DNA of 64,000 nucleotides from CAVTJX01 sp963735175. GTDB taxonomy: Bacteria; Electryoneota; RPQS01. Below are positions 44,757-55,555 of the stretch, piece by piece (positions within the stretch are counted from its first letter, which is position 1; each line of letters starts with the position of its first letter). Both the position numbers and the translations under genes were made by a program. Location: the NCBI GenBank assembly GCA_963735175.1, contig CAVTJX010000003.1:1-64000 (forward strand), read 5' to 3'. The notes under the pieces were generated by a model. The model did no database searches. It worked only from the letters and a program-made list of their open reading frames with translations, and had not been told where the DNA came from.

Positions 44757-45650
44757 ATGAATCTCTATCACGGTGTCTGGGTGGCCCTCGTCACCCCATT
44801 TAAAAACCATGTCGTCGACGAGCCCGCGCTGCAACGGATGGTGGACGAACTGTCCAACCGCGGCGTAGCCGGTTTTGTGCCGCTCGGCACCACGGGTGAG
44901 TCGCCGACGCTTTCGCGCGATGAACGGCGGCGGATCATCCAGCTCTGCGTCGAAGCGGCCGGAGATATCTCCGTCGCGCCCGGCTGTGGCACCAACAGCA
45001 CCGCGCAAAGCATCGAATTAGTCAAGGAAGCGGCCGCGCTCGGCGCGTCCGGCGCGATGCTGGTCGTGCCCTATTACAACAAGCCCACGCAGGAGGGCAT
45101 GATCGCCCATTTCCAGGCGGTGGCCGACAACACCGATCTGCCCCTCATGATCTACAACATCCCCGGCCGGACCGGGGCGAACATGCTGCCCGAAACGCTG
45201 GCCCGCCTGGCCGACCATCCCAATGTCTGCGGCGTGAAGGAAGCGACCGGCAATCTTGACCAGATTTCCGATCTTTGCGCCCGCGTCGAGGGCCGGCTGA
45301 ACGTGCTCTCCGGCGACGACGGCCTGACGCTGCCGATTCTGTCCGTGGGCGGCGAGGGTGTCGTGTCGGTGGTGGCCAACCTGTTTCCCGAGCCGCTGGT
45401 GGAGATGGTGGACTGTTACTGGAAGGACAATCCCGTCCGCGCACTCACGCTGCACCGTCGCGTGGCCATGCTGTCGAAGGCGTTGTTTCTCGAGACCAAT
45501 CCCGCGCCCATCAAGGCCGCGCTGTGGATGGAAGGCAAGATTCAGAACGAGCTGCGTCTGCCGCTGGTCCCTGTAAAAAATGAGACGCGTGAAAAGATTG
45601 CACAGGCCGTCCGCAGTTATCGCCAGGAGACGACCGCCGTCAATGCCTGA
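44757..45650 (+). CDS. dapA: 4-hydroxy-tetrahydrodipicolinate synthase
   Basis: Condenses pyruvate and aspartate semialdehyde in the lysine/diaminopimelate pathway. It has 297 residues from ATG 44757, the normal family length. It opens NLYHGVWVALVTPFKN. The active-site Thr-Thr pair is in PLGTTGESPTLS, the Tyr in MIYNIPGRTGANM, and the Schiff-base Lys in CGVKEATGNL; the Gly-rich GGEGVVSVVANLFP follows. The frame is intact. It overlaps dapB by eight bases (ATGCCTGA), so the two are coupled. Confidence 0.96.
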   Translation: MNLYHGVWVALVTPFKNHVVDEPALQRMVDELSNRGVAGFVPLGTTGESPTLSRDERRRIIQLCVEAAGDISVAPGCGTNSTAQSIELVKEAAALGASGAMLVVPYYNKPTQEGMIAHFQAVADNTDLPLMIYNIPGRTGANMLPETLARLADHPNVCGVKEATGNLDQISDLCARVEGRLNVLSGDDGLTLPILSVGGEGVVSVVANLFPEPLVEMVDCYWKDNPVRALTLHRRVAMLSKALFLETNPAPIKAALWMEGKIQNELRLPLVPVKNETREKIAQAVRSYRQETTAVNA

Positions 45651-46356
45651 AGTTGCCGTCGTTGGGCTATTTGGAGCTTCGGGCCGGATGGGCTCGGAGA
45701 TTCTCCGCCTTGGGCCGGAGTTTGCGGCGCTGAAGATGAAGTACCGCTGGGACACGCGCGCCCCCGCCGCTGCGGTTCCCGACGCGCTCCCTGCCGACGT
45801 GTCCCTGACAATGGACTTCTCGCTGGCCGAGGCCGTCCCCCGCCATGTGGAACTCACCTGCCAGCGCGGCGCCGCTTATCTCTGCGGCGTGACCGGACTT
45901 TCGGGCGATATCCAGCAGACCCTGCATCACGCGGCGGAGCAGATCCCCGTGCTCTGGTCGCCCAACATGTCCGCCGCCATGAATCTGCTCTTCGCCCTCG
46001 CCGCCACCGCCGCGCGCACGCTGCCGGATTACACCCGGCACATCACGGAAACGCACCACACGCAAAAGAAAGACGCGCCGTCGGGTACGGCCCTGCGCCT
46101 GAACGAGGCGATCCGCGATGCTATTCATGCTGACACGGACATCACGGCCCTGCGGATGGGCGACGTGGTGGGCGAGCATCGCCTGGTTTTCGGCGGCCCC
46201 GGCGAGCGCCTCGAACTCATCCACCGCGCCGATTCCCGCGCCGTCTTCGCTTCCGGCGCCCTCCGCGCCGCCGCGTGGCTTGCGTCTTGCAGACAGCCCG
46301 GCTTCTACACAATGCAGCACGTGCTCGGTTCTGTGATCGACTTCCCGTCGCTCTGA
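45643..46356 (+). CDS. dapB: 4-hydroxy-tetrahydrodipicolinate reductase
   Basis: Reduces the DapA product with NAD(P)H. It has 237 residues from ATG 45643, overlapping the dapA stop. The dinucleotide-binding start is VVGLFGASGRMGSEI, followed by MDFSLAEA, the catalytic region ITETHHTQKKDAPSGTAL (His and Lys of HHxxKxDAPSGT) and the C-terminal SRAVFASGALRAAAWLASCRQPGFYTMQHVLG. Normal length and intact. A restriction-modification gene begins ten bases after it, probably a later insertion. Confidence 0.95.
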   Translation: MPEVAVVGLFGASGRMGSEILRLGPEFAALKMKYRWDTRAPAAAVPDALPADVSLTMDFSLAEAVPRHVELTCQRGAAYLCGVTGLSGDIQQTLHHAAEQIPVLWSPNMSAAMNLLFALAATAARTLPDYTRHITETHHTQKKDAPSGTALRLNEAIRDAIHADTDITALRMGDVVGEHRLVFGGPGERLELIHRADSRAVFASGALRAAAWLASCRQPGFYTMQHVLGSVIDFPSL

Positions 46357-46365
46357 ACCAACCCC

Positions 46366-49300
46366 ATGCACATGAAGAACTTTTTCGAAGCGGCCACCGA
46401 ATTTGCGGACTACCTTCGGGCAAACAGCCGGATTCGAATCGATGCCGAGCCGGAGGATCAACTCAAGCAGCCGGTTCAGGATCTAATCAAGGCTGCCGGT
46501 GTTGCACATCGGTTACGTGTCAGGACGAAGCCGGAAGCGCATGCGAAGGAAGTCGGCGGCACACCAGACATTGGCGTCACCGTGGACGAATTGCTCTGCG
46601 GCTTTGTGGAATTGAAAGCTCCCGGCAAAGGCGCTGATCCCAAGCGTTACAAGGGGCACGACAAAACGCAGTTCGACAAGTTCCGGGCGCTTCCCAATAT
46701 TCTTTACACCGATGGCAACGAATGGGCACTTTATCAGAATGGAGAGCGGGTCGGTTGCATCATCCGGTTTGAGAATCTTGAAAAGCTGGGTAAACGCGCC
46801 ATAGATGAAACCAGCGCCGGGCAACTGGAAATGTTGCTGCGGCAGTTTCTTGACTGGAATCCGATAGTACCCAAGGATCCCATGGAACGGGCCCGCGAAT
46901 TGGCCCGGCTTTGTCGTTACCTCCGCGAAGAGGTAGAAACTGCGATGGCAGATCCGGACGCGAGTCTTGCCCAATTAGCCAAAGAATGGCGCGAAGTATT
47001 ATTTGCTGACTGCAGTGACGCGCGTTTCGCCGATGCATATGCGCAGACGCTGACTTATGGCTTATTGCTTGCCCGGTTCAGCGGGAATGAACCACTGACC
47101 ATTGAATCCGCGCCGACACGACTGGACATCAAGCATGGCCTGCTCTGCGCAAGCGGTTCGCTTGCTGGCACAGGAAGACGCGCGACGCGAGATCGAAGTG
47201 TCGCTAAAGCTGCTCATCCGCGTGATCAATGCCGTCAATCCCGCCATCCTGCGCAAGAAGGGGAACGAGCCCTGGCTGTATTTTTATGAAGATTTTCTTC
47301 GTCCTACGATGCCAAGCTGCGCAAGGATTACGGTGTCTACTACACACCGCATGAAGTGATCCTTGCACAGGTGCGCCTTGTGGCCGAACTCCTTGAGGGC
47401 AAGTTCGGTAAAAGTCTGAGCTACGCTGACGACGGGGTGGTCTTTCTCGATCCGGGGGCAGGCACTGGCGCGTATCCGTTGGCGGCCATGCAATACGCGC
47501 TGGCTTGTGTGGATCAAAAGTTTGGAGCGGGTATGGTTGGCGGCCGTGCGTCGGTCGTGGCAAAGAACCTGCATGCCTTTGAAATTCTCGTTGGACCGTA
47601 CGCGGTGGCCCATCTCCGTTTGACACAGGCGATTCTTGACCAGGGCGGCATGCTCCCGGATGACGGCCTGCATGTGTATCTGACAGACACGCTCGAATCA
47701 CCACAGGTGGAACCGGCGGGTGGAACGATTCCACTGATTCACAAGCGACTGGTTGATGAACACCGTCGTGCTCAGATCGTCAAGGCCAGGACCCGCGTGC
47801 TGGTGTGCATGGGAAATCCGCCGTACGACCGCCAGCAGATCGATGTGAACGATCCGGTTACACAGCGGAAAGGCGGTCGGGTTCGCCATGCTGAACGATT
47901 GACAGACGCCAGCGAACGGGCGATACTCGAGGATTTTCTCGAACCCGCGAGGGATGCCGGTTATGGCGTGCATATCAAGAATCTTTACAACGATTATGTT
48001 TACTTCTGGCGCTGGGCGCTGTGGAAGGTCTTTGAGCAAAGCGCGGAACCGGGCATTGTCTCGTTCATCACGGCTTCGTCCTATCTGACCGGCCCCGCCT
48101 TCGTCGGCATGCGTGAGCATATGCGCCGTGTGCTTGATGAACTTTGGATCATCGACCTCGAAGGCGACAATCTCGGCGCGCGCAAGACCGAGAACGTCTT
48201 CAACATCCAGACGCCGGTTGCCATCGCCGTGGGTGTTCGTTTCGATACGCCACATCCGAAGAAACCGGCTAAAGTCCACTACACGAAGCTCACCGGCTCC
48301 CGTCTGGAAAAAGCTTCCACTCTGGAGCAGGTATTTTCCTTCAAGGGTCTGAAGTTCAAGTCCTGCGGCTAGGCTGGCAAGTACCATTCAAACCTGAAGG
48401 CACCGGCGATTATTTTCGCTCGAACTCTGCAACTACCTTTTCCCTTGGCAACATTCCGGCGTTCAATTCAAACGCACTTGGCCGATTGGCGAAACCAAGG
48501 ATGTGTTAGAACATCGCTGGCACGAACTCCTTCAGAATTCACAGACAGAACGTGCAGCCGCATTTAAAGAGACACGGGACCGGAAGGCAGCCTATCGTTA
48601 CCCTTCCATCGATGATCCGGCATGAATTCTGGAACCGATTCAGACGCTTGCAAAGAAAGTTCCCTGTCCGACGTCTTTCTGCTATGCCTTCCGCAGCTTT
48701 GATCGTCAGTGGGCGATATGGGATAGTCGTGTCGGCGATTATCTAAGGCCGATTGTGGCGTTCGTATGAATCCCGAAGCAGGTGTTCATGACCAGCCTGC
48801 TAACGAGTACTTTAGGTGAAGGTCCAGCCGCTTCGTCGTGTGCGTACTTACCGGATTTGCATAATTTCAACGGACGCGGCGCGAAGGATGTGATTCCACT
48901 ATACCGTGAATCCGATGGTGAAACCGCGAACATTACGTCGGGCTTGTTGAATCTACTCTGCAAAAGCGTATGGCCGGACGATCACGCCGGAAGACCTCTT
49001 CGCCTATTGTTACGCAATGCTTGCAAACCCCCAGTATGCAGAGAGATTCAGCGAGGAATTGTCCATCCCTGGTCCTGCACATTTCAATCACGAAGGACGC
49101 TCTGCTTTTCCAGCAAGCGGTGAAAATTGGGCCGGCGACTGATCTGGTTGCATACCTACGGCGAGCGGTTTGTCCCGCGTGGTTCGAAACCGGGGGACAT
49201 TCCCCAGGGGAGTTGCCGCTGCCGGAAAGGGATTCCTGAAGGTGAAGAGGATTATCCCGAGCAGTACGCTTACGATCACGAAAAGATGGTCCTGCATGTG

Positions 49301-49670
49301 GGCGAGGGCCGCTTCGGTCCTGTTGCCCCGGAAGTGTTCGAGTTCAGCGTTTCCGGTCTGAAAGTGGTTCAATCGTGGTCTGGCCTACCGCATGGCCAAG
49401 GGCGCGGGCAAGAAAAGCTCGGAGCTGGATAAGATCCGACCGCAGAAGTGGACTGCCGACATGACTCACGAATTGTTGCAACTGCTCTGGGTTCTGGAGC
49501 ATACATTGAAGCTGTACCCGGAGCTTCAGAAGCTGCTCGATGAAGTGATTACCGGAGAAGTATTCACCGCAACGGAATTGCCGACTCCAACACCCGAGGA
49601 ATGCGCCGCCCCGGCGGATGAAACTGAAGTGGATACGGGTCAAATAGAGGCGGAACTTCCTGCGGAATGA
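46366..49670 (+). CDS. Type ISP/IIG-like restriction-modification protein, N6-adenine methylase (several frameshifts)
   Basis: Reconstructed over the full span, about 1100 residues. The N-terminal part has a PD-(D/E)XK-like nuclease core: GTPDIGVTVDELLCGFVELKAPGKG. A helical coupler follows, then the methylase with motif I VFLDPGAGTGAYPL and motif IV CMGNPPYDRQ, a target-recognition region, and the C-terminal element MTHELLQLLWVLEHTLKLYPELQKLL...FTATELPTPTPEE, typical of type ISP enzymes. The helicase domain of classical type ISP enzymes is missing between nuclease and methylase, so it looks like a one-protein type IIG system. Frames change near 47140, 47290-47350, 48370, 48500-48900, 49000, 49130 and 49390, so the copy may be non-functional or badly sequenced. 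It abuts dapB and the orphan tail of a sorted protein, which suggests acquisition by transfer. Confidence 0.72.
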
Positions 49671-49677
49671 GGCCACT

Positions 49678-49740
49678 CCTCTATACCGCCTCGAGGCGGG
49701 GAGCTTTGCGAAGACGCAAAAACTGATTGTGTTGAAATAG
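49678..49740 (+). pseudogene. Orphan C-terminal tail of a type IX-sorted secreted protein
   Basis: The 20 codons read PLYRLEAGSFAKTQKLIVLK then TAG. This matches the end of the sorting domains elsewhere in the window, for instance FYRLEAGSFRQTNKLVLLK at 52948. No start or upstream part of such a gene remains; the restriction-modification gene ends eight bases before it. It is likely the remnant of a gene replaced or truncated by the inserted system. Confidence 0.75.
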
Positions 49741-49820
49741 ATCTTTTATTCTTCTGGCCGTTCATCGTTCTTCCCATCATGTTCTGAGTGCTGTGAATCT
49801 TCTCAAACGGGGAGGTGGTT

Positions 49821-52800
49821 ATGAAGGCTCTGTACTTTGCTTTGCTGGCCGCGCTGCTGTTGACGCTGACCGCGCAGGCCGATCCGCGCCTCTGGGATCC
49901 CGCCGGCGTCGCCGTGCGCACGGGCACCTACTTGCAACCGAATCCGGTCGCCGTGGCGGACGACGCGGGCAACGCCCTCTACGTTTGGGCCGACGTGCAG
50001 AATGGTTCGCTGGACATCTGCGCGCAGCTCGTCAGCGCGCAGGGCGCCGAACTCTGGACCGCGGGCGGCGTCACCGTCTGCGGCGAAGTGTCCCCGCAGA
50101 GTCACCCCGCGGCCTGCCGCGTGAGCGACGGCTGGATTGTGACCTGGCTGGACTCTCGCGATCCCGGATACGAAGGCGTGTATGCCCAGAAACTCGGGAC
50201 TTCCGGTGTGCGGCAATGGAGCGCGAACGACTTCACGGGCGTCTGCGTCCGGGCGCACGCCATGCCGTCATGGGGCTCGGAGTGGCAGGGGAGCTATTCG
50301 CCACCCTATGTGGTGACCGATGGCGCGGACGGCGCGTTCGTCGTCTGGTACGACCATATGGCAGACATTGGGGATATCCTCGCCCAGCGCCTCCTCGGCA
50401 GCGGCAGCCTGGCCTGGGCCGATCCCGTTGCCGCCTGCAATGCGTCGGGGGAACAAGCCGCGCCCGTCGTCGCGCCGGATGGCGCCGGCAACCTGCTCGT
50501 CGCCTGGATCGACAAGCGCAATGCCGCGGATTACGACATCTACGCCGCCAAAGTCACACCCGATGGCCAGACCCCCTGGGGCGCCAATGGCCGGGCTGTC
50601 TGCATCGCCGCTGACGACCAGCTAAATATCCAGATCTGCGCCGACGGCGCCGGAGGCGGCTATGTAGCCTGGGACAGCAGGCCGGGTGGTTCGAGTCTCG
50701 CCAGCGTCTATCTTCAGCGCTTGAACGCCGCCGGCGAAATGCAGTTCACAGCCGGGACGCTGCAACTGTGTGACCATGTCTGGAGCTGGTCCACGCTGTG
50801 CGTCACTTCGAGTTGGAATGGCGCCATCGTGGACGGTTGCCTGGTTGCCTGGGAAGATCTGCGCGCCAACGGTCTCGTCAAGGAAGTCTACGCGCAGAAA
50901 GTCTCGCCCACGGGCACGCCGCTCTGGGGCGCGAACGGCCTCAAGCTCTGCGGCGATGCCAATCCCGATCCCGACAATCCCTCGGGCAGCTCGCGTCAGA
51001 GCCCGCAAGTGGTGAGCGATGCCGCGGGCGGCCTGGTGGGCGTCTGGGAAGACGCACGCAACACCGACGGCGCAAGCTTTGACCTCTACGCCGTGCGAGT
51101 GTTGTCGGCGGGCACGCTGTCCTGGAACGGAACCTGCGGCAACCTGACCGCGGACGGCCCCGGAACGCAGGGTGCGCCACTGGTGCGGCTGATCCCTGGC
51201 GTTGGTGTGGGAGTGGGCTTTGACGATGGCCGGACCGGCTCCGGCAGCCTGCGTTTGCAAACCTTGAGCCTGACCGACGGCAGCCGGCTGCTCGCGCCCG
51301 AAGGCATCATCCTCGTTGCCAGCCTCGATGGCATGGCGGGAAATTCGAAAGTGATCGCCCTGAGCGCGGGACGCACCGCCACGGTCTGGGAAGACATGCG
51401 CTCGGCCCACATTGTGCTCGATTACCAGATCATCGGCCCCGACGGCAACATCACCCGCGCGGTGAACGGCGACCGGCTGGCGCCCGACAACGAAGGCTTG
51501 AGCCGCCTCGAACAGCAAAACGCCACCCTCGCGGAGGACGGCAACGGCGGTTTCTTCATCGCCTTTGAGGACATGCGCACAGGCCGGCGGCGGATCCGCC
51601 TGCAACGCATCGATGCGGAAGATGAACTCGCCTGCACCGCCGCCGCACGCCTCGTCTATAGCGACGAGCTGACCACCGACCAGAAGGAAGCTTTCATCGC
51701 TCCCGACGGACAGGGCGGCTGTTACCTCGCCTGGTCGAACCTCAATGACAGTTACATTCCCGACGTTTTCGTGATGCGCTTCGACGCGAACTGCCAGCCC
51801 GCCGCCGGTTGGAACGAGCCTGTACGGCTTTCGGAAACACCGGACGACGAGGAAGCGGCCCTCGGGCTTGCTGCCGACGGTCAGGGTTGCTGTGTCGTTG
51901 CCTGGCGCTATGGAATCTGGGGCCAGTATAATCTCGGCGGCGCGAAAATCTGCGGCGACGGCAGCGTGACCTGGAATCGTCCGCTGTGTGACGCCGCGGG
52001 CACGCAGGAGTGCCCGGTGCTTAGCGGCGACGGCAGCGGCGGCGTCTACGCTGTCTGGGAAGACAGACGCACACTGGCACATAATACCGACATTTTTGCC
52101 CAGCGACTGAACGCCATGGGCGAGGAGCAGTGGGCGCACAACGGGGTCGCCGTCATCAGCGATACGCTGCTGCAGGATCGTCCCCAAATCGCCACTGACA
52201 CGCAGGGCAACTTCTGTGTTGTCTGGGAGGATTTCCGCAGCGCGGCGACCTCGATCTCTACGCGCAGAAACTGTCGGTGTCGGGCGAACGGCTGTGGGAT
52301 TCCACCGGTCAAGTCGTGGCCGTCGCCCCCCGCGACCAGAAGGAGGCCGCGCTGGTGGCTGACGGCGCGAACGGCTGGTTCGTCGCCTGGGCCGATGGGC
52401 GTTACCTCACCAACGATCACCTTGTCTTCAGCGTGTTCTGCCAGCATCTCACCGTCGACGGCCTGCCTGCCACGGACGATCCCTTCTGGGTACCGGGCGG
52501 CACGCCCATCGCGGACCTTGCCACGACGCGGATTACACCCGTCCTGGCCGCGCGCGACGGTGACGCCGTCGTCGTTTGGACCGAGGACGTCACGGACGAT
52601 TGGTGGATCGGCAGCCGAGATCTTGCCGCCCAGCGCCTGCACCTCGTCACCCTCGGCGCGGAGGACAAACCCGCGCCGCTGCCGGCAAAGTTCGCGCTGC
52701 ACGCGGCGTATCCGAATCCGTTCAATCCCACCACGACGATTGCCTTCGATCTGCCGGTTACGGCCAATGTAAAGCTGGTGGTGTTCGATCTGCTGGGCCG

Positions 52801-52948
52801 CGAAGTGGCCGTGCTGGAAAACTCGCGGCTGACGGCGGGCAGTTATCAGCGCCGCTTTGATGCTTCCGCGCTGGCTTCGGGCGTGTATTTCTACCGCCTT
52901 GAAGCGGGAAGTTTCAGGCAGACTAACAAGCTCGTGCTGCTGAAGTGA
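49821..52948 (+). CDS. Large secreted repeat protein with type IX-like sorting domain (one frameshift)
   Basis: From ATG 49821 (GGAGGTGG upstream) the protein has a signal peptide (KALYFALLAALLLTLTAQAD). About 15-18 repeats of 45-60 residues follow, of the type GxxWTxxGVxVCGxxxxQxxPxxxxDGxGGxxVxWxDxRxxxxDIYAQKL. Pieces are VWADVQNGSLDICAQLV, VAWIDKRNAADYDIYAAKV and VWEDRRTLAHNTDIFAQRL. It ends with the sorting domain FALHAAYPNPFNPTTTIAFDLP, LVVFDLLGREVAVLE, SGVYFYRLEAGSFRQTNKLVLLK. One base is missing near 52245-52250, where FRSAGDLDLYAQKL restores the repeat. About 1042 residues. A surface or secreted structural protein; no enzymatic motif. Confidence 0.82.
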
Positions 52949-52980
52949 TCCGCTCAGCAGAGATGAAGGACAGATACGTG

Positions 52981-53025
52981 CATTGCGATTCCGGACGCCG
53001 CGGGCGGCGATCCGGAATCTCAATG
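52981..53025. repeat. 45-bp imperfect inverted repeat
   Basis: CATTG, GATTCCGGA and GCCG on the left pair with CGGC, TCCGGAATC and CAATG on the right. It lies just after a sorted-protein gene. The remaining 53026-53432 has a second small inverted repeat (TCCCGGATCAAGTCCGGGA) and no recognisable gene. Confidence 0.65.
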
Positions 53026-53432
53026 GCACTTGCGCGCTCCATTCGCATAATTCCGGTGTTGAATTTGTTAGCGGATGCAACTTTTTCGACGGAACGGATC
53101 TGCCTCGACGGAAGAAAATCCGAAACCCAATCCCGGATCAAGTCCGGGACCGAAATCCAAGTCAAATCCCGCCCCCGAAATTACTTCCGGCGGGTTCTGC
53201 CCGCCTCAGCGCACGGGGTTAATATACAAATGTGCAATGGCAGTTGTCAAGCATAAAATCCGGAATGTCTGTTATTTGTTGCGTATGTTGAATATGCACG
53301 GTTAATATGTTCAAGTGATGTACAGGCGGGGACGGAAGATACCGCTTTGCACCCTCGGGTGCGTTCACATGGGTGCAAGGGGGAAGAGGCGGGGTACGGA
53401 TTCATCAAGGTTATTGAAAGCGAGAAGAGCCT

Positions 53433-53999
53433 GTGATAGATGACATCACTGTAAAATACTCAAATCGCAACTTGGAACCAGTACTTGTCTCCTTGCGAGG
53501 ACGGGAAAGGGATGCTGGAAACTCGGTAGGTGTAAAGGTAGAATTTAACGCGTTCCTTCAGGGCAGAAACATTATTGAATTCTATTTCCGAGGTGCTGGT
53601 CATGCCTCAAGATCGTTAACAATCGCGAATAGTTTGATGTCCGAGGCCACTCGTTTAGCGCGATGGATGGTTCTTAATGGAAGTTACACTTCATTTACGA
53701 ACATGGAATCACCCACCCTTCAGCGATTAGAATTCTCACATCTGAAGAGCGATAAGACAGATTTTACATACTCTGAAGACGAGAACTCACTTAGACTTGA
53801 CTATCCCCCTTTAATTACGTTGCCAATCGAAGAAAGCAAACTCGCGAGGAGGCTAATTGTCCACTATCTCTACCACAATGGAAGTCAAATGGCGGCTGGC
53901 GTAGCACCGAAGATACACTTTCCTCATGATATTGTTTCCCGAGAGGTCGAGAGTCTGATTGATTCGGAGTTCGTAAGGATTTCTCGACTCATGTTGTAA
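53433..53999 (+). CDS. Unknown protein, first gene of an AT-rich three-gene cassette (188 aa)
   Basis: I do not recognise a family. It starts at GTG 53433 with GAGAAGAG upstream. The N-terminal 110 residues are beta-rich (MIDDITVKYSNRNLEPVLVSLRGRE; VKVEFNAFLQGRNIIEFYFRG) and the C-terminal 60 look like a small helical or winged-helix module (SKLARRLIVHYLYHNGSQMAAG... HDIVSREVESLIDSEFVRISRL). It could be a sensor or adaptor with a DNA-binding part, but this is only suggested by the shape. The gene is visibly AT-richer than its neighbours and is followed after 20 bases by the next gene of the cassette. Confidence 0.6.
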   Translation: MIDDITVKYSNRNLEPVLVSLRGRERDAGNSVGVKVEFNAFLQGRNIIEFYFRGAGHASRSLTIANSLMSEATRLARWMVLNGSYTSFTNMESPTLQRLEFSHLKSDKTDFTYSEDENSLRLDYPPLITLPIEESKLARRLIVHYLYHNGSQMAAGVAPKIHFPHDIVSREVESLIDSEFVRISRLML

Positions 54000-54019
54000 C
54001 ACTTACGATCAGAGGACGA

Positions 54020-54574
54020 ATGCTGTATGAGCAGCAACTTGGAGCATCTCTAGGTACGGTGTTTATCATCGGCCCATGCGCACCTCCATCGAGGGTATTA
54101 AAAAAGGATGCATTATCGCTCGTTTCGCACAAGAAAATGCTTGAAACGTTTAAGGAAGCTATACGAGCAGAAGGATTAGTTCCGCGGTTTCAGGAGCATG
54201 AAGAGCCCCAGAAAAATATCTACCTTGACATTTTCGACTATATTGATATTTGCGATTTTGTCATCGGCGATATAACATGGGAAAGGCCGAACTGTTATCT
54301 TGAAATTGGATATGCGATAGCGCGCGGTAAACCGATTCTGCTCTTTGTAGAGGAAAGTTACTTTAACACAATGATGAAAGGTAAAGTCCCCTTTGATCTT
54401 AGTCCAGTAAAATACCAAACATATAAGCGAACCACCAATGGTCTGGTAGCACTGCGTGATCGATTGAATGAACGAATCGTGATCCTTAACCCAGCGCCGG
54501 AATACTTCACGAGAGATGTTACCCGCGATTTAGAAACCAGTTGCGGTGGTCAGTCCAGTCACCTACAAATTTAG
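54020..54574 (+). CDS. Nucleoside 2-deoxyribosyltransferase/TIR-like enzyme (184 aa)
   Basis: Starts at ATG 54020 with AGAGGA upstream. A Rossmann-like fold is suggested by GTVFIIGPCAPP (residues 12-23) and YIDICDFVIGDITWERPNCYLEIGYAIARGKPILLFVEES (about 74-112). The D-x-[IV]...E-x-G-x-A pattern with Glu95 in LEIGYA is the active-site pattern of nucleoside deoxyribosyltransferases and related TIR/NADase-like families, where a Glu attacks the glycosidic bond. Such enzymes serve nucleotide salvage or, in defence systems, nucleotide or NAD depletion. Here the context (AT-rich cassette with an unknown protein and a membrane protein) makes defence plausible but unproven. Confidence 0.6.
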   Translation: MLYEQQLGASLGTVFIIGPCAPPSRVLKKDALSLVSHKKMLETFKEAIRAEGLVPRFQEHEEPQKNIYLDIFDYIDICDFVIGDITWERPNCYLEIGYAIARGKPILLFVEESYFNTMMKGKVPFDLSPVKYQTYKRTTNGLVALRDRLNERIVILNPAPEYFTRDVTRDLETSCGGQSSHLQI

Positions 54575-54593
54575 GCCCTTGAAGGAGATCTTC

Positions 54594-55375
54594 ATGGAAG
54601 CGAATCCGAGGCAGTTAGCGATGAGCGTTGAGGATAAGATCCGAAACCGCAACAACTGGCTAAAAGTAATTGTGGCGCTGATACTGGTTTTTATTTTAGG
54701 GTTAAGGATCACTGGTTCGTCTATTACAATTGATCTGAACGATTTCAAATTCTCAGATTTCCTTGCACTGACGTTGGCACTATTTGCAATTTGGCTTTCT
54801 GTTTTGTTCTATCAGAAATCAACGGAAACGGCAAATACTTTTTACGATAATACATATCGATTTACGACCGATGTTTCGAGAATATATCGGGACGAATTTG
54901 AGGGGGCATTCGGTGAGAAGCTTAGCCATATGGACGCACAGCTTGGAAGATTTCCTACAGCGTTCCCTGGTAACCAAGTGCAGACCGAGAAACAGATCGA
55001 AAAAAAGGAGGAAGAGGCTGAACAAGTAGTAAAGGAAAAAGAAGCAATCCTTGAGCAGCTTATGAAGAGAGCCAAGGTAGAGGAGGCGGAAAAAGACTCT
55101 ATCATTAGTAATCTTCGTAGAAGGAACATGCCTTGGCGCAAGCACAAGCTGAGCTGGAATGGCTAAAAGCAAAGCTTGGGAAACAGGAATTTGCATCAGA
55201 ATCAGGATTTTATGTTCCAGACCGCATCTTGACTTATATAACATCCAGACTTGGACCCAATGCGCTAAAAATGCCGATTGAAAAACTTCGCGAACGCGTG
55301 AGTGATATCGTTACGGAGCTGCCGAAGGAAGTCGTTCATGATTGGATGGCACGCGGTATCTCGGACTCAGACTAA
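54594..55375 (+). CDS. Two-helix membrane protein with coiled coil, third gene of the cassette (one frameshift)
   Basis: Starts at ATG 54594 with AAGGAG 7 bases upstream. About 260 residues after repair. Two membrane helices (about 22-40, LKVIVALILVFILGLRI, and 54-73, DFLALTLALFAIWLSVLFYQ) are followed by a soluble region and a long charged coiled coil (about 131-178, QTEKQIEKKEEEAEQVVKEKEAILEQLM). A one-base loss near 55127 must be restored to continue as ALAQAQAELEWLKAKLGKQ and a small C-terminal helical domain (YITSRLGPNALKMPIEKLRERVSDIV). The layout resembles membrane effectors that form pores or perturb the membrane, but no known family is recognised. AT-rich like the two genes before it. 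Confidence 0.55.
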
Positions 55376-55555
55376 GATCGTCATTTCATGGATTGAAGTA
55401 TATTTATAACTCCATTCAGCGCTATTATGGCGAGGATTATTCTACATCTAAGAGCTAACATGCGATTGCTATTGAAAGCGTCTCGATCTGCTCTTAGACA
55501 TAATTATGAACAAATGCCGCCTTTGACATGTTGGTACACAAGGAGCCCGAGACTT

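Noticed and set aside
44519..44757. Lysine riboswitch in the dapA leader
   Set aside because: The leader is long enough, but no L-box core was recognised; the structure is dominated by a repeat element.
50622..52187. Minus-strand ORF of 521 codons
   Set aside because: Shadow of the sorted repeat protein at 49821-52948.
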